Source: JAOEGB01 sp041262585
GTDB lineage: Bacteria; Actinomycetota; Actinomycetes; Streptosporangiales; Streptosporangiaceae
Length of the DNA: 64,000 bases
Direction: 5' to 3'
NCBI RefSeq assembly: GCF_041262585.1
Contig: NZ_JBGCBZ010000015.1
Span: 124,001 to 188,000 of the forward strand
Shown here: positions 33,371 to 42,857 of the stretch, one piece after another
How the letters are laid out: the number at the start of each line of letters is the position of its first letter
Numbering within the stretch: the stretch's first letter is position 1
Made by a program: the position numbers and the translations under genes
Notes under the pieces: model-generated
Told to the model about the DNA's origin: nothing
Database searches by the model: none
What the model saw: the letters and a program-made list of their open reading frames with translations, nothing else

Positions 33371-36300
33371 GTGTCCGTTGAGACCTGGACTGGAGGGCCC
33401 GAACGCGGGGGGCCTGGACGATTCGGGCCGCCGGTCGCCGAGCGAGGAAACCCCTCGGGGCGGCCCGCCGACGGTCCGGCGCTCCGGCACAGGCTCAGGC
33501 TGCTCGCCGGGTGCCTGCTCCTCGCCGCCGTGGCGTTCAACACCGCGCCCGGCGCCGTCATCGCCGAGACGAAGCTCGACATGGCGATCAACCCGGCGGG
33601 GTTCCTCGCCCGGGCGACCCATCTGTGGGATCCGGCGTACTTCGGGCACCTGCAGAACCAGGCGTACGGCTACCTCTTCCCGATGGGGCCGTTCTACGTG
33701 CTGTTCCACGCGCTGGACATGCCGGCCTGGGACATCCAGCGCGTGTGGATGTCGCTGGTGCTCTGCGCGGCCTTCCTCGGCACCGAGCGGCTGGCCAGGG
33801 CCATGGGGATCGGGTCGCCCGCCACCCGGATCCTCGCCGGGCTGGCGTACGCGCTGGCCCCTCACGCGCTCGCGCTGATCGGTGTCAACTCCTCGGAGTT
33901 CCAGCCCAGCGCGGTGCTGCCCTTGGTCCTGCTGCCACTGGTCCACGGCACGCGTCTCCTGGAAACAAGGGAGGGCGCGAGCCCGCGCAGGGCGGCCGCC
34001 CTGTCCGCGGTCGCGTTCCTGTTCGCCGGGGGGATCAACGCCGCCGCGGAGCTCGCCGTACTCGTCGTGCCGCTCATCTACCTGCTGAGCAGGCGGGACC
34101 GGCGGCGCAAGTGGTGGCTGCTGGGCTGGTGGCTGCTCTTCATCGGCATCGTGTCGCTGTGGTGGCTGGTCCCGCTGGTGCTGCTCGGGCGGTACATCTT
34201 CTCGTTCCTGCCGTTCATCGAGACGGCGAGCGCGACGACGAGCGTCACCTCGCTGCTGAACACCCTGCGAGGCACGTCGAGCTGGATCTCCTTCCTGCCC
34301 GTCGACGGCCAGCCGTGGCTGCCCGCGGCCTTCCACCAGGCCACCGTGCCCTGGCTGGTCGTCGCGACGACGCTGGTCGCGGCGCTTGGCCTGACCGGGG
34401 TGATCCGCCGATCGACCCCCGAGCGCACCTTCCTCGTCCTCTGCGTGATCGCCGGGCTCCTCGTCATCACGGCGGGCCACGCGGGCGATCTCGCGCATCC
34501 GTGGACCGGCCAGGTCAAGGCGCTGCTCGACGGGCCGCTCGCGCCGTTCCGTAACCTGCACAAGTTCGACGCGCTGATCAGGCTCCCGCTCGCGCTCGGC
34601 CTCGCCGCGCTGCCCGTCGCGGGGCCGGTGCGGTTCAGGAAGCCCGTCATGGCGGTCTCCGCCGGGCTGCTGACGCTCACGCTCGTCCCCGTGGCGACCG
34701 CCGGGGTGACGACGCGGGGCGCGTTCGCCGACATCCCGTCCTACTGGCGTGACGCGGCGGCGTGGCTCAACAGAAGCACCGGAGACGGCATGGTGCTCGC
34801 GGTGCCCGGCTCGGCGCGCGGCGAGTACCTGTGGGGCAGGCCGCTCGACGAGCCCATGCAGTCGCTGCTGACCGTCCGCTGGGCCACCCACGCCAACGTG
34901 CCGTGGGGATCGCCCGGCCTGGCCCGGCTGGTGCAGGCCGTGGACGAGCGGTTCTCCACCGGGCGCGGCTCGCCGGGGCTGGCCTCCGCGCTGCGCCGCG
35001 TCGGCGTGCGCTTCCTCCTCGTGCGCAACGACCTCGTCCGGGACACGCTCGGCACGGCCTGGCCCGCCCGCGTCCACCAGACCCTCCAGGACTCGGGGCT
35101 GAAGAAGGCCGCCGAGTTCGGGCCGCTGGTCGGCATGACCCAGAGCAGCACGGCGTCGGGCTGGTTCGACCAGCCGTACCCGGCGCTGGAGGTCTACGAG
35201 GTCCCGGGTGCGGCGCCGCAGGCCGGCACGGTGCCCCGCGAGGGGACGCTGCACGTCGAGGGCGCCCCCGAGGCCGTGCTCGACCTCGCCGAGCACGGCC
35301 TTCTCACGGACGACCGGCCGGTGCTGGTCGGCGACGAGCCCGGCGCCGCATCGATCCCGGACAAGGACACGGTGGCGACCGACACGCTCCGCAAGAGGGA
35401 CATCGTCTTCGGCGACGTCAGGCGGATCGCGTCGGCCACGCTGCCCGAGGGCCGGCGGACCGTCACCACCGACCTGCTCGACCCCGCGTGGTCGGCGGCC
35501 ACCTCGACGGCCCGTTACCTGGACATCAAGGACGTCACCGCCTCCTCGTCGGAGTCGGGCGTCACCGCGGCCTCCGGCCAGCGCGACCCCGGGCGGCAGC
35601 CGTACGCCGCGCTGGACGGCGACACCCGCACCGGGTGGCGGTCCGACGGCTGGCGGGGCGCGGTCGGGGAGTGGCTGGAGGTGCGGTTCACTGGACGGCT
35701 CGACCTGAGCGAGGTAGGCGTGGCCTTCGACCAGGCGCCGATCGGGCCGCCCGTGGCCGAGGTCGCCCTGGAGACCGAGCAGGGCGTCCGGCGCGTGCCC
35801 GTTGAGCGGACCGACCGAGAGCAGCCGCTCCGGCCGGTCCGGGGCAAGACCGCGTGGCTGCGCGTACGGATCACCAGGCTCGCCTACGAGCCGAAGGCCA
35901 AGCTCGGCAGCCGCGTGGGCGTCACCGAGCTGCGGATCCCGGGAGTGCGGGCCGTACGGACGCTCTCGGTGCCGGAGCCGGAGCGGGGCGACCCCGGGAC
36001 GCTGCTGCTGACCAGGCAGGGCCAGGCGCCGGCCTGCATGCGCGGGTCGGCCACGTGGACGTGCGACCCGCGGCTGCAGATCCTCGGCGAGGACGGCTAC
36101 GGCCTCGACCGGCTCTTCCCCGTGGCGCGGAGCGAGGTCCGCACGGTGAGCGGCCGGGCCGTCCTGACCGATCCCCGGGCGGCCGACCTGATCACCACGC
36201 TGCCGTCGCTCTACCCGCACGTCGGGGCGTCGTCCACGGCGACGGACTACCCGGCCACGCTGGGACGCCAGGCGATGGACGGCGACATCAGGACGGTGTG

Positions 36301-37645
36301 GTACGCCCAGCCGTTCGACCGGCATCCCACGCTGTACATCGACCTCGGCACGGTCCACCGGTTCTCGCAGATCAGGGCCTTCTTCCCCGACTCGTTCCTC
36401 GGGCAGCCGCCGGTGCGGCTGACCGTCCGCAGCGAGACGAGGACCGTGCAGGGCTGGGTGGGCCGGGACGGACGCTTCGTCTTCCCCGCGCTGCGGACCA
36501 GGAAGTTCTCCGTCGAGTTCACGGCGCCCGCCTCCCGGGCGATCGAGGTGACCGAGCTGACGATCCCCGGCGTCAAGCCGCTCGGCGGGCTCGGCGGCAT
36601 CCCCCTCCGGCTGCCGTGCGGCTACGGGCCGACCCTGCGGGTGGACGGCAACGCGGTGCCGACCCGCATCGTGGGCGGCACGCTCGACGACGTGCTGAAC
36701 GGCCGGCCGCTGACCTACTCGGGATGCGTCCCCGTCCACCTGTCCGAGGGGCGGAGCAGGCTCAGCGTCGCGTCGAGCGACGCCTTCCGCGTGGAGTCGG
36801 CGATCCTCACGACGGACACCGGCGCCCGGAACGGCACGAGCCCGGCGACGGGCCTCACCAGCGACGGCGCGGGTGAGTCGGGGCCCGTGACTATGGCGCG
36901 GCCCCAGGTCGTCTCGTGGGGCCTGGAGGAGCGCCGCCTGCGCGTCAGCGCCGCCACCCCGTCCTACCTGGTGGTCAACGAGAACTACAACGCCGGATGG
37001 CAGGCGTCTCTCGGCGGCGCGAAACTCCGCCCGGTGCGGCTCGACGGCTGGCGGCAGGCGTGGGAGCTGCCCCCGGGCGGCGGCGAGGTGATCCTGCGCT
37101 ACGAGCCGGACCCGGCGTATCGGGCGGCGCTCATCGGCGGATTTCTGCTGGCGCTGATCGTGCTCGCCCTCGCGCTGCTCCCGGGCCGGTCGAGGCTCGC
37201 CGGCGTGACAGCCGGGAGGCCGGGCACGGCGTGGGTGTGGCCCGCGGCGCCGCTGGCCGGCCTGTGGGCCGGGGGAGTCGCGGGGGCGGCGATCGTGACC
37301 GTGACCCTCGCGCTGCACCTGTGGCTGCGGCGGCTGGCCGACGCCCAGCACGCCGGGCCGAGCAGGCTGCGCAGGCTCGCCCGGCGGGCCGTCTCGGCCT
37401 GGGTCGCCTTCGGCGTCCTCGGGGCGGCCGGGCTCGCGCAGGCCGCCGGGCAGAGCCTGGCCGCGCAGGTCCTGTGTCTCGTGGTCCTCGCGCGGCTGCT
37501 CGGAGCGGTGCGGGACCAGGAGCCCATCGTACGGTCGCCGCTGTTCGCCGAGGAGCCGGAGCCTGAGCAGCCGGAGTCCGAGGAGCCGGAGTCCGGGGCC
37601 CCCGGACAGCACGAGCGCCCGGCCTTCGAGGAGGTCGGAACGTGA
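33371..37645 (+). CDS. aftD: AftD-like alpha-(1->3)-arabinofuranosyltransferase
   Basis: 1,424 residues, close to mycobacterial AftD (about 1,400). The N-terminal GT-C membrane domain (about residues 35-440) has roughly 11 helices and the acidic first loop AETKLDMAINPAGFL. The long extracellular part contains two discoidin (F5/8 type C)-like carbohydrate-binding segments, near 720-830 (ALDGDTRTGWRSDGW) and 945-1070 (AMDGDIRTVWYAQPF). Further helices lie near 1250-1390. AftD uses decaprenyl-phosphoryl-arabinofuranose to add alpha-1,3 branches to arabinan. The donor-making genes ubiA, dprE1 and dprE2 are in the same locus, supporting the assignment. The acceptor glycan here is unknown. The stop overlaps the next gene (GTGA). 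Confidence 0.85.
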   Translation: MSVETWTGGPERGGPGRFGPPVAERGNPSGRPADGPALRHRLRLLAGCLLLAAVAFNTAPGAVIAETKLDMAINPAGFLARATHLWDPAYFGHLQNQAYGYLFPMGPFYVLFHALDMPAWDIQRVWMSLVLCAAFLGTERLARAMGIGSPATRILAGLAYALAPHALALIGVNSSEFQPSAVLPLVLLPLVHGTRLLETREGASPRRAAALSAVAFLFAGGINAAAELAVLVVPLIYLLSRRDRRRKWWLLGWWLLFIGIVSLWWLVPLVLLGRYIFSFLPFIETASATTSVTSLLNTLRGTSSWISFLPVDGQPWLPAAFHQATVPWLVVATTLVAALGLTGVIRRSTPERTFLVLCVIAGLLVITAGHAGDLAHPWTGQVKALLDGPLAPFRNLHKFDALIRLPLALGLAALPVAGPVRFRKPVMAVSAGLLTLTLVPVATAGVTTRGAFADIPSYWRDAAAWLNRSTGDGMVLAVPGSARGEYLWGRPLDEPMQSLLTVRWATHANVPWGSPGLARLVQAVDERFSTGRGSPGLASALRRVGVRFLLVRNDLVRDTLGTAWPARVHQTLQDSGLKKAAEFGPLVGMTQSSTASGWFDQPYPALEVYEVPGAAPQAGTVPREGTLHVEGAPEAVLDLAEHGLLTDDRPVLVGDEPGAASIPDKDTVATDTLRKRDIVFGDVRRIASATLPEGRRTVTTDLLDPAWSAATSTARYLDIKDVTASSSESGVTAASGQRDPGRQPYAALDGDTRTGWRSDGWRGAVGEWLEVRFTGRLDLSEVGVAFDQAPIGPPVAEVALETEQGVRRVPVERTDREQPLRPVRGKTAWLRVRITRLAYEPKAKLGSRVGVTELRIPGVRAVRTLSVPEPERGDPGTLLLTRQGQAPACMRGSATWTCDPRLQILGEDGYGLDRLFPVARSEVRTVSGRAVLTDPRAADLITTLPSLYPHVGASSTATDYPATLGRQAMDGDIRTVWYAQPFDRHPTLYIDLGTVHRFSQIRAFFPDSFLGQPPVRLTVRSETRTVQGWVGRDGRFVFPALRTRKFSVEFTAPASRAIEVTELTIPGVKPLGGLGGIPLRLPCGYGPTLRVDGNAVPTRIVGGTLDDVLNGRPLTYSGCVPVHLSEGRSRLSVASSDAFRVESAILTTDTGARNGTSPATGLTSDGAGESGPVTMARPQVVSWGLEERRLRVSAATPSYLVVNENYNAGWQASLGGAKLRPVRLDGWRQAWELPPGGGEVILRYEPDPAYRAALIGGFLLALIVLALALLPGRSRLAGVTAGRPGTAWVWPAAPLAGLWAGGVAGAAIVTVTLALHLWLRRLADAQHAGPSRLRRLARRAVSAWVAFGVLGAAGLAQAAGQSLAAQVLCLVVLARLLGAVRDQEPIVRSPLFAEEPEPEQPESEEPESGAPGQHERPAFEEVGT

Positions 37646-38637
37646 TCGACTTCCTGGTCCGGCTGCCCAGGTCGATCCTCCTGGCGGGGACGGCGTTCCT
37701 GCTCACGATGGCGGCGCTGTTCCGGTTCTACGTCTACCCCGGCACCCAGGTCCTCCCGCTGGAGCAGACCCGGGTCTATCGGCTCGTCTCGCCCTCGGCG
37801 ACCTACCTCGACAGCGCCACCTTCCAACTGCGCACGGGTGTGCCCGTGGAGGACACGGTCTCCATCTACGGCGATCCCACCGCGGGCGACGAGCGCACGG
37901 CCGTATGGGTGGAGTTCTCCTCCATGCAGACGCGGGACGACGGCACCCGGCTGGACTACCACGAGCGGCGCACGGCCTTCGACCGGCGGACAGGCCTGGC
38001 CGTCGCCTGCTGCGGGGAGTACGTCGACAACGACACCGGGGTCCGGCAGACGGGGCTCGCGTTCCGCCTGCCGTACCGGGCGGAGCCGCGCACGTACGAG
38101 ATGTTCGACCCGGTGCTCAAGCGGGAGGCGCCGCTGCGGTTCGAGCGGGCCGAGACCGTCGAGGGCCTCACGACCTACAGGTACACGTACGCCGCCGGGC
38201 CGGTGAAGGTGGAGGACCTGCCGGACCAGATCCCCGGCAGGTCCATCGGCCTCCCCGCGTGGCGGAGGGTCAGCGTGGCGAGGTACACCGAGATCAGCCG
38301 GACCCTGTGGGTCGAGCCCGAGAGCGGCCTCACGGTGAAGATCCTGGAGCGGCGCCGGGACACCCTGCGGACGCCCGACGGGGTGGAACGGCAGACCAGC
38401 TTTCAGGCCGACCTCGTCACGAGCTCCGCCGACGTGGCCTCCCAGGTGGCGGAGGCGGCCAAATTCCGACGGTGGATCCTGCTCGTGCGCGACGTGGTGC
38501 CGGCGGCCTTCCTCGTGCTCGGCGGCCTGCTCGTCGCCCTGTTCCTGTGGCAGCGCGCCGCCCGTCTCGCCCGGCGCCTAGCGGCGGCGAAGCACCAGGA
38601 CCAGGTTCCAGGTCACGACCTCGCGAACGCCGGGTAG
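37642..38637 (+). CDS. DUF3068 membrane protein (first of two)
   Basis: 331 residues: helix near 12-30, an extracellular domain of about 240 residues with a CC pair (VACCGEYVDND), and a C-terminal helix near 285-310. DUF3068 proteins (mycobacterial Rv0227c type) occur almost only in envelope-glycan loci of actinobacteria. Their function is not established; the porin/adhesin notes attached to some members are weak. It is translationally coupled to the aftD-like gene (GTGA overlap). Its last 20 codons overlap the convergent methyltransferase gene by 60 bp. Confidence 0.85.
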   Translation: MIDFLVRLPRSILLAGTAFLLTMAALFRFYVYPGTQVLPLEQTRVYRLVSPSATYLDSATFQLRTGVPVEDTVSIYGDPTAGDERTAVWVEFSSMQTRDDGTRLDYHERRTAFDRRTGLAVACCGEYVDNDTGVRQTGLAFRLPYRAEPRTYEMFDPVLKREAPLRFERAETVEGLTTYRYTYAAGPVKVEDLPDQIPGRSIGLPAWRRVSVARYTEISRTLWVEPESGLTVKILERRRDTLRTPDGVERQTSFQADLVTSSADVASQVAEAAKFRRWILLVRDVVPAAFLVLGGLLVALFLWQRAARLARRLAAAKHQDQVPGHDLANAG

Positions 38638-39315
38638 ATGGATCACCGCGGTCGCCCACCGGGGGTGGTAGCGGGGCAGGGCGTCGAGGACCTCGGCGTC
38701 GGGCCGCCGCCTGGCCCACGCGAGCGCGTCGGCCACCGACACGGCGTAGAGGCTCTCGCCGTACACGTTCTTGGGGGAGCGCCCGTGACGGCGGGCGTAG
38801 CGGCGGGCGGCGCGGTGGCCGCCGAGGTAGTGCCACGGCGAGGTCTCGTGCCCGCCCCACGGAGAGAGCCAGTTCGTGAACGAGAGGTAGACGATCCCGC
38901 CCGGCCTGGTCACCCGGACCATCTCATCGGCCATCCGCCACGGGTCGGGCACGTGCTCCAGGACGTTGGAGGAGAAGCACACGTCGACCGAGCCGCTCCG
39001 GAGCGGCAGGTCGAGCGCGCTGCCGAGCAGGGCGCCGTCCGGGATGACCCCGGTCCTGGCGCTCATCTCCCCGGCGTCGCAGTCGACGCACAACGGCCGG
39101 CCCCCGGCGGCGCGCAGCGCCTCGGTGAAGTAGCCGGGCCCGCCGCCCACGTCGGCGACGAGCGCGCCGTTCAGGTCGGTGTAGGACGAGAGCTGCGCCA
39201 CCGTGTCGCGGGCCAGCAGGCCGTAGAAGAACTCGGGGTCGGTCTGCTCCTTGCGGAAGGCGCTGAACAGCCGGATCGAGCGGGCCAGGTCGGCGCGGAA
39301 CGGTTCGGTCTGCAC
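38578..39315 (-). CDS. Class I SAM-dependent methyltransferase
   Basis: 245 residues with a Rossmann-like methyltransferase core. Motif I is ADVGGGPGYFTEAL, then LCVDCDAGEM, SALDLPLRSGSVDVCFSSNVLEHVPDP (motif IV region) and RVTRPGGIVYLSFTN. It is close in type to mycobacterial Rv0224c, which is also part of the aftD neighbourhood. The acceptor (glycan, lipid or small molecule) is unknown. It is convergent with the DUF3068 gene and is the first minus-strand gene in the locus. Confidence 0.85.
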   Translation of the reverse strand: MQTEPFRADLARSIRLFSAFRKEQTDPEFFYGLLARDTVAQLSSYTDLNGALVADVGGGPGYFTEALRAAGGRPLCVDCDAGEMSARTGVIPDGALLGSALDLPLRSGSVDVCFSSNVLEHVPDPWRMADEMVRVTRPGGIVYLSFTNWLSPWGGHETSPWHYLGGHRAARRYARRHGRSPKNVYGESLYAVSVADALAWARRRPDAEVLDALPRYHPRWATAVIHLPGVREVVTWNLVLVLRRR

Positions 39316-39452
39316 GGCGTCTCCCTGCGTGTAGGTGCCCTACGTGGGGGTGCGCCGGAGCATAACACCCGGTTGAACCCGATTCGCGGTCCATATAGCT
39401 CTCTTATCGCTCGTATCGCTCATATGGTGATGGACGCCTCTGGGAGATCAGA

Positions 39453-41459
39453 ATGACTCAGATCACGCGCACGGAACGGCCGAGCCTGAGCATCACGGTC
39501 CCGGCGTGGATGTCCGGCATGGCGAACCCCGTCATGATCACGGCGGTCCTGCTCATCGCAGGCTCGCTGGCGGTCCGGATCCCCGTCCTGCTCGGCTCCT
39601 ACTTCGTCGAGGACGACTTCCTGTTCATGGGCGACGCCTACGAGCACGGGCTGACGTTCGACTTCCTCTTCCGCGTGCACAAGGGGCACCTCATGCCCGG
39701 TGCGCTCGGGCTCACCTGGGTGCTGGCGCGGATCTCGGCGTACAACTGGCTGCTGGTCTCGTCGGTCACCATGGCGGCCCAGGCCGCCGTCTCGGCCGTG
39801 CTGCTGCGCCTGCTCGTCCGGCTCTTCGGCGTACGGCCCGGCATCCTGCTGCCGCTCGCCATCGCCCTGTTCTGCCCGCTCACCATCCCCGCGTTCGGCT
39901 GGTGGTCGGCCGCACTCAACGCCGTGCCGCTTCAGCTCGGGATGGTCATGGCGCTCAATGCCCAAGTGCGGCACGTCCGGCAGGGCGGGAGGGTCCATGC
40001 GCGGCGGGCGTTCTACTGGGTGCTGTTCGCGATGGCCTTCAGCACCAAGGGGGTCTTCGTCCCGTTCCTGCTGTTCGCCATCACCACGGCCTACCTGCGC
40101 GGCTGGGCGGGGAACTGGACCGCGCTGATGTTGCGCGAGGCCCGCACCCACTGGCGGCTCTGGGGCTCCTACCTGCTGCTGATGGGCGGCTACGCGGCGC
40201 TCTACCTCGCTCGCCGGAGCACGGCGCCCGGTGAGGGAGCCGTCGTGCCGGAGCCGGTGGACGTCGTGGACCTGGTGAACCGCATGCTCGGATGGACCTT
40301 CCCCGCCGGGGCCGTCGGCGGGCCGCTGTCGTGGGGCCCCGTCCCGCCGACGGGCGGCATGGCCCACCCGAGCGCGTTCCTCGTCGTGGCGGCCTGGACC
40401 GTGCTCGCCGCCGCCGTGCTCGTCACGCTGCTCTGGCGCCGCCGTGCCGTACGGGCCTGGGTGGTGCTGGCGGGTTACCTCCTGGGAGTGGACGCCATCC
40501 CGACCGCCATCGCGCGCGGCACCGGCCTGACGCAGATCGTCGGCGCCGAGACCCGTTACGTGGCCGACGCCGTGATCGTCCTGGCGATCTGCCTCGCCCT
40601 CGCCCTCCTTCCGCTGTACGGCGAGGCCGAGCCGTACCGCCGGCCGATCCCGGGAGGGGCGGGCGTGCCCGTGGTGGCCGGGCTGCTCGCCGGGGTCTAC
40701 CTGGCCATGTCGATCGTGTCGGTCGACGCCTACCGCCACACGCTGTCGGGCGACCGGTTCCGGGCCTACCTGGACGCCGTGCGGACGTCCCTGGCCAAGG
40801 CTCCCGACACGGCCGTCATCTTCTCCAGCCCGGTCCCCGGCGACATCGTGATCCCCTGGAACGGCAACCGCAGGCTCAGCCATCACGTGCTCGCGCCGCT
40901 CGCCCGGCCCGTGCTGCGGGCCAGGATGCGGGCGCCCGACCCGTCGGAGCACGCGCTGGTCTTCGACGACAAGGGCAGGCTGGTGCCGGTCAGCGTGAAG
41001 CCGCTGTTCGCCACCCTGCCTCCGCCCGGCAGGACGTGCTTCCCGCTCATCGCCGGTGCGATCTACTTCCCGGACGTCGTGTCGTACGGCGGCGTGGGCC
41101 CGATAGGCGGGCTCGCCTACACGGCGAAACGGGCGGGGACCGCCACGTACGAGATGAGCGGGCAGCGCGGCCAGCTCAGCTTCGCGCGCACCGACGGAGG
41201 GCTGCTGCAGTTCCCGGTGACGGCGGTGGGCAAGGGCCTGATGATCCGGCTGGACGACCCTTCGGCGCCCATCTGCCTCAAGGGGTTCGCGTTCGGGGAT
41301 CCCGTCCCGGCGGCCGCCCCGGCTCCAGCGCCGGCGGCGAGCCCGGCCCCTCCAGCCGCGGCGTCGCCGTCTCCGTCGCCATCCCCGTCTCCGGCTTCGC
41401 ACTTCCCGAAGCCGAAGCCGTCACCGACGTCGCAGAAGAAGAAGGGGAAGGCCTCGTGA
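39453..41459 (+). CDS. Polytopic membrane protein, putative GT-C glycosyltransferase
   Basis: 668 residues with about 10 helices, then an extracellular C-terminal domain and a Pro/Ala/Ser tail ending in lysines (KKKGKAS). The first extracellular loop has SYFVEDDFLFMGDA, an acidic pair in the position of the catalytic residues of GT-C enzymes, followed by HKGHLMPG. That pattern is shared with putative polyprenyl-phosphate-sugar transferases. The tail (residues about 608-668) is encoded opposite the 3' end of the acyltransferase gene over 182 bp. The sugar donor is probably a polyprenyl-linked sugar, given the neighbouring genes; this is inference. Confidence 0.7.
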   Translation: MTQITRTERPSLSITVPAWMSGMANPVMITAVLLIAGSLAVRIPVLLGSYFVEDDFLFMGDAYEHGLTFDFLFRVHKGHLMPGALGLTWVLARISAYNWLLVSSVTMAAQAAVSAVLLRLLVRLFGVRPGILLPLAIALFCPLTIPAFGWWSAALNAVPLQLGMVMALNAQVRHVRQGGRVHARRAFYWVLFAMAFSTKGVFVPFLLFAITTAYLRGWAGNWTALMLREARTHWRLWGSYLLLMGGYAALYLARRSTAPGEGAVVPEPVDVVDLVNRMLGWTFPAGAVGGPLSWGPVPPTGGMAHPSAFLVVAAWTVLAAAVLVTLLWRRRAVRAWVVLAGYLLGVDAIPTAIARGTGLTQIVGAETRYVADAVIVLAICLALALLPLYGEAEPYRRPIPGGAGVPVVAGLLAGVYLAMSIVSVDAYRHTLSGDRFRAYLDAVRTSLAKAPDTAVIFSSPVPGDIVIPWNGNRRLSHHVLAPLARPVLRARMRAPDPSEHALVFDDKGRLVPVSVKPLFATLPPPGRTCFPLIAGAIYFPDVVSYGGVGPIGGLAYTAKRAGTATYEMSGQRGQLSFARTDGGLLQFPVTAVGKGLMIRLDDPSAPICLKGFAFGDPVPAAAPAPAPAASPAPPAAASPSPSPSPSPASHFPKPKPSPTSQKKKGKAS

Positions 41460-42747
41460 CGAACCTGATCAGGCCCCTCGCGGGCTCCTCGACGTACTTG
41501 TACGTGAGCGTGGCGAGCAGCACCGTGAGGCCGCCCACCACGACCAGGTTGCCGAGGAAGTTGCCGCTCCACGGCCCCTGCTCGGTGAAGTCGTACCAGA
41601 GATAGAGCGCGACGAACTGCCACAGGAAGATGCCGTACGACACGCGGCCGAGGAAGCGCATCACCCGGCTGCCGAGGAAGCGCCCGAGCAGCGAGGCCCG
41701 CCCCCCGGGCGCGGGGGCGAGCAGCGCGGCGGGCGCGACCAGGCACGCCGCGACGGTCGCGTAGAGCACGAGCTCCGACAGGTCCGCCCAGACGCCGTCG
41801 ACGCCGCTGAACCTCGTGCCGGTCAGCGGCGAGGCGGCCACGGCGTACGCCACGGCGGCCACCAGCCAGAGCGTGCCCGCCGAGGCGTTGACCGCGCGGA
41901 CGAAGCGGCGGGCGGGGCCGTCCGTCCCCGGCTCGTCGCGCGCCCACACCGACACCACGGCCAGCGCCATGCCGGGGGCGAAGAACACCCCCGCGCGGGG
42001 CAGCCAGGTGTTCAGGTACGGCCGGTAGGTGGGGTAGTAGGTGAGCAGGGCCCAGACGAACGAGGTGGCCGCAAGCACGGCGATCCCGATGAGCAGCCGC
42101 CTGGCCCGGCGGCCGGCGTCGTCCCCGGCCCGGCGCGCGTACGCCGACAGAGCGGCGGCCAGCAGGGGCAGCACGAGATAGAAGGCCACCTCCACGCAGA
42201 GGCTCCACATCTGGGCGAGCCCGCGCGGGCCGAGGCCGTACCACCACGGGTGGAGCTCGTAGTTCTGCGTGAGCAGGAGCAGTTCGAGCCAGGTCTTGAC
42301 GTCCCCGGCGTGGCTCCCCGACCACAGCACCATGGCGACGATCACGACGAGCCAGTACGCCGGGAGGATGCGGAGAGCCCGTTTCATCAGGTAGACGCGG
42401 GTGCCGGGAGGCTGGCCGCCGTACAGGGCCGCTCGCGCGTAGGGCCGGTAGAGCAGCAGGCCCGACAGCGCGAAGAAGATGGGGACGGCCACGTCGCCCC
42501 GCGAGAGCAGGCTGCTGAAGAAGTTGTCCTGGAGCGCCGCCCCCGACTCGATGGCGACGTGGAAGGTTAGCACGGCGAGGGCCGCGACCGCGCGCATGCC
42601 GTCCAGGGCGTCGAGGTGACCCGTCGCTTTCGGAAGCGCGGCGCGAGCCGCGTCGAGTCCGGAAGGCACAGTTTTGTCACGAACGGGTGACGAACTGACG
42701 AGTAATATGTCACGAGCCGCCGACGACCTAGAACCTGTTTCGGTCAC
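41278..42747 (-). CDS. Acyltransferase 3 family membrane protein (OafA/YrhL type)
   Basis: 489 residues with about 10 helices. The N-terminal signature HLDALDGMRAVAALAVLTFHV contains the catalytic-type histidine, and further conserved parts are SGLLLYRPY, LKRALRILPAYW and VEEPARGLI at the end. Members O-acylate sugars using acyl-CoA. Mycobacterial Rv0228 is an acyltransferase in the equivalent region, so modification of the locus glycan is the likely role. The start is uncertain: GTG 42747 is the longest choice, but a KstR-like sequence lies just inside it and a GTG near 42672 is possible. The last 60 codons overlap the convergent membrane-protein gene. Confidence 0.82.
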   Translation of the reverse strand: MTETGSRSSAARDILLVSSSPVRDKTVPSGLDAARAALPKATGHLDALDGMRAVAALAVLTFHVAIESGAALQDNFFSSLLSRGDVAVPIFFALSGLLLYRPYARAALYGGQPPGTRVYLMKRALRILPAYWLVVIVAMVLWSGSHAGDVKTWLELLLLTQNYELHPWWYGLGPRGLAQMWSLCVEVAFYLVLPLLAAALSAYARRAGDDAGRRARRLLIGIAVLAATSFVWALLTYYPTYRPYLNTWLPRAGVFFAPGMALAVVSVWARDEPGTDGPARRFVRAVNASAGTLWLVAAVAYAVAASPLTGTRFSGVDGVWADLSELVLYATVAACLVAPAALLAPAPGGRASLLGRFLGSRVMRFLGRVSYGIFLWQFVALYLWYDFTEQGPWSGNFLGNLVVVGGLTVLLATLTYKYVEEPARGLIRFVTRPSPSSSATSVTASASGSAKPETGMATETATPRLEGPGSPPALEPGRPPGRDPRTRTP

Positions 42748-42816
42748 TTTTCCGCATCCCTCGTGACGTCGGTCACTACCCCCACTAACATTAGCGCGAA
42801 ATAGGAACCTGTTTCA
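42729..42816. promoter_or_regulatory. Repeated AACCTGTTTC sites between acyltransferase and DUF3068 genes
   Basis: TAGAACCTGTTTCG (42729-42742) and AGGAACCTGTTTCA (42803-42816) share GAACCTGTTTC and each differ from TnnAACnnGTTnnA at one position. They sit in the divergent promoter region in the same orientation, 74 bp apart. The pairing suggests one regulator controls both sides. Confidence 0.45.
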
Positions 42817-42857
42817 GGACAAAATGGCGGTTTTACCACGCCTGCCCAGGAGGAGCG

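Noticed and set aside
33314..37612. A 1,432-codon antisense frame over the AftD-like gene
   Set aside because: Same artefact: Arg/Gly/Pro-rich translation without motifs, mirrored on a well-supported gene.
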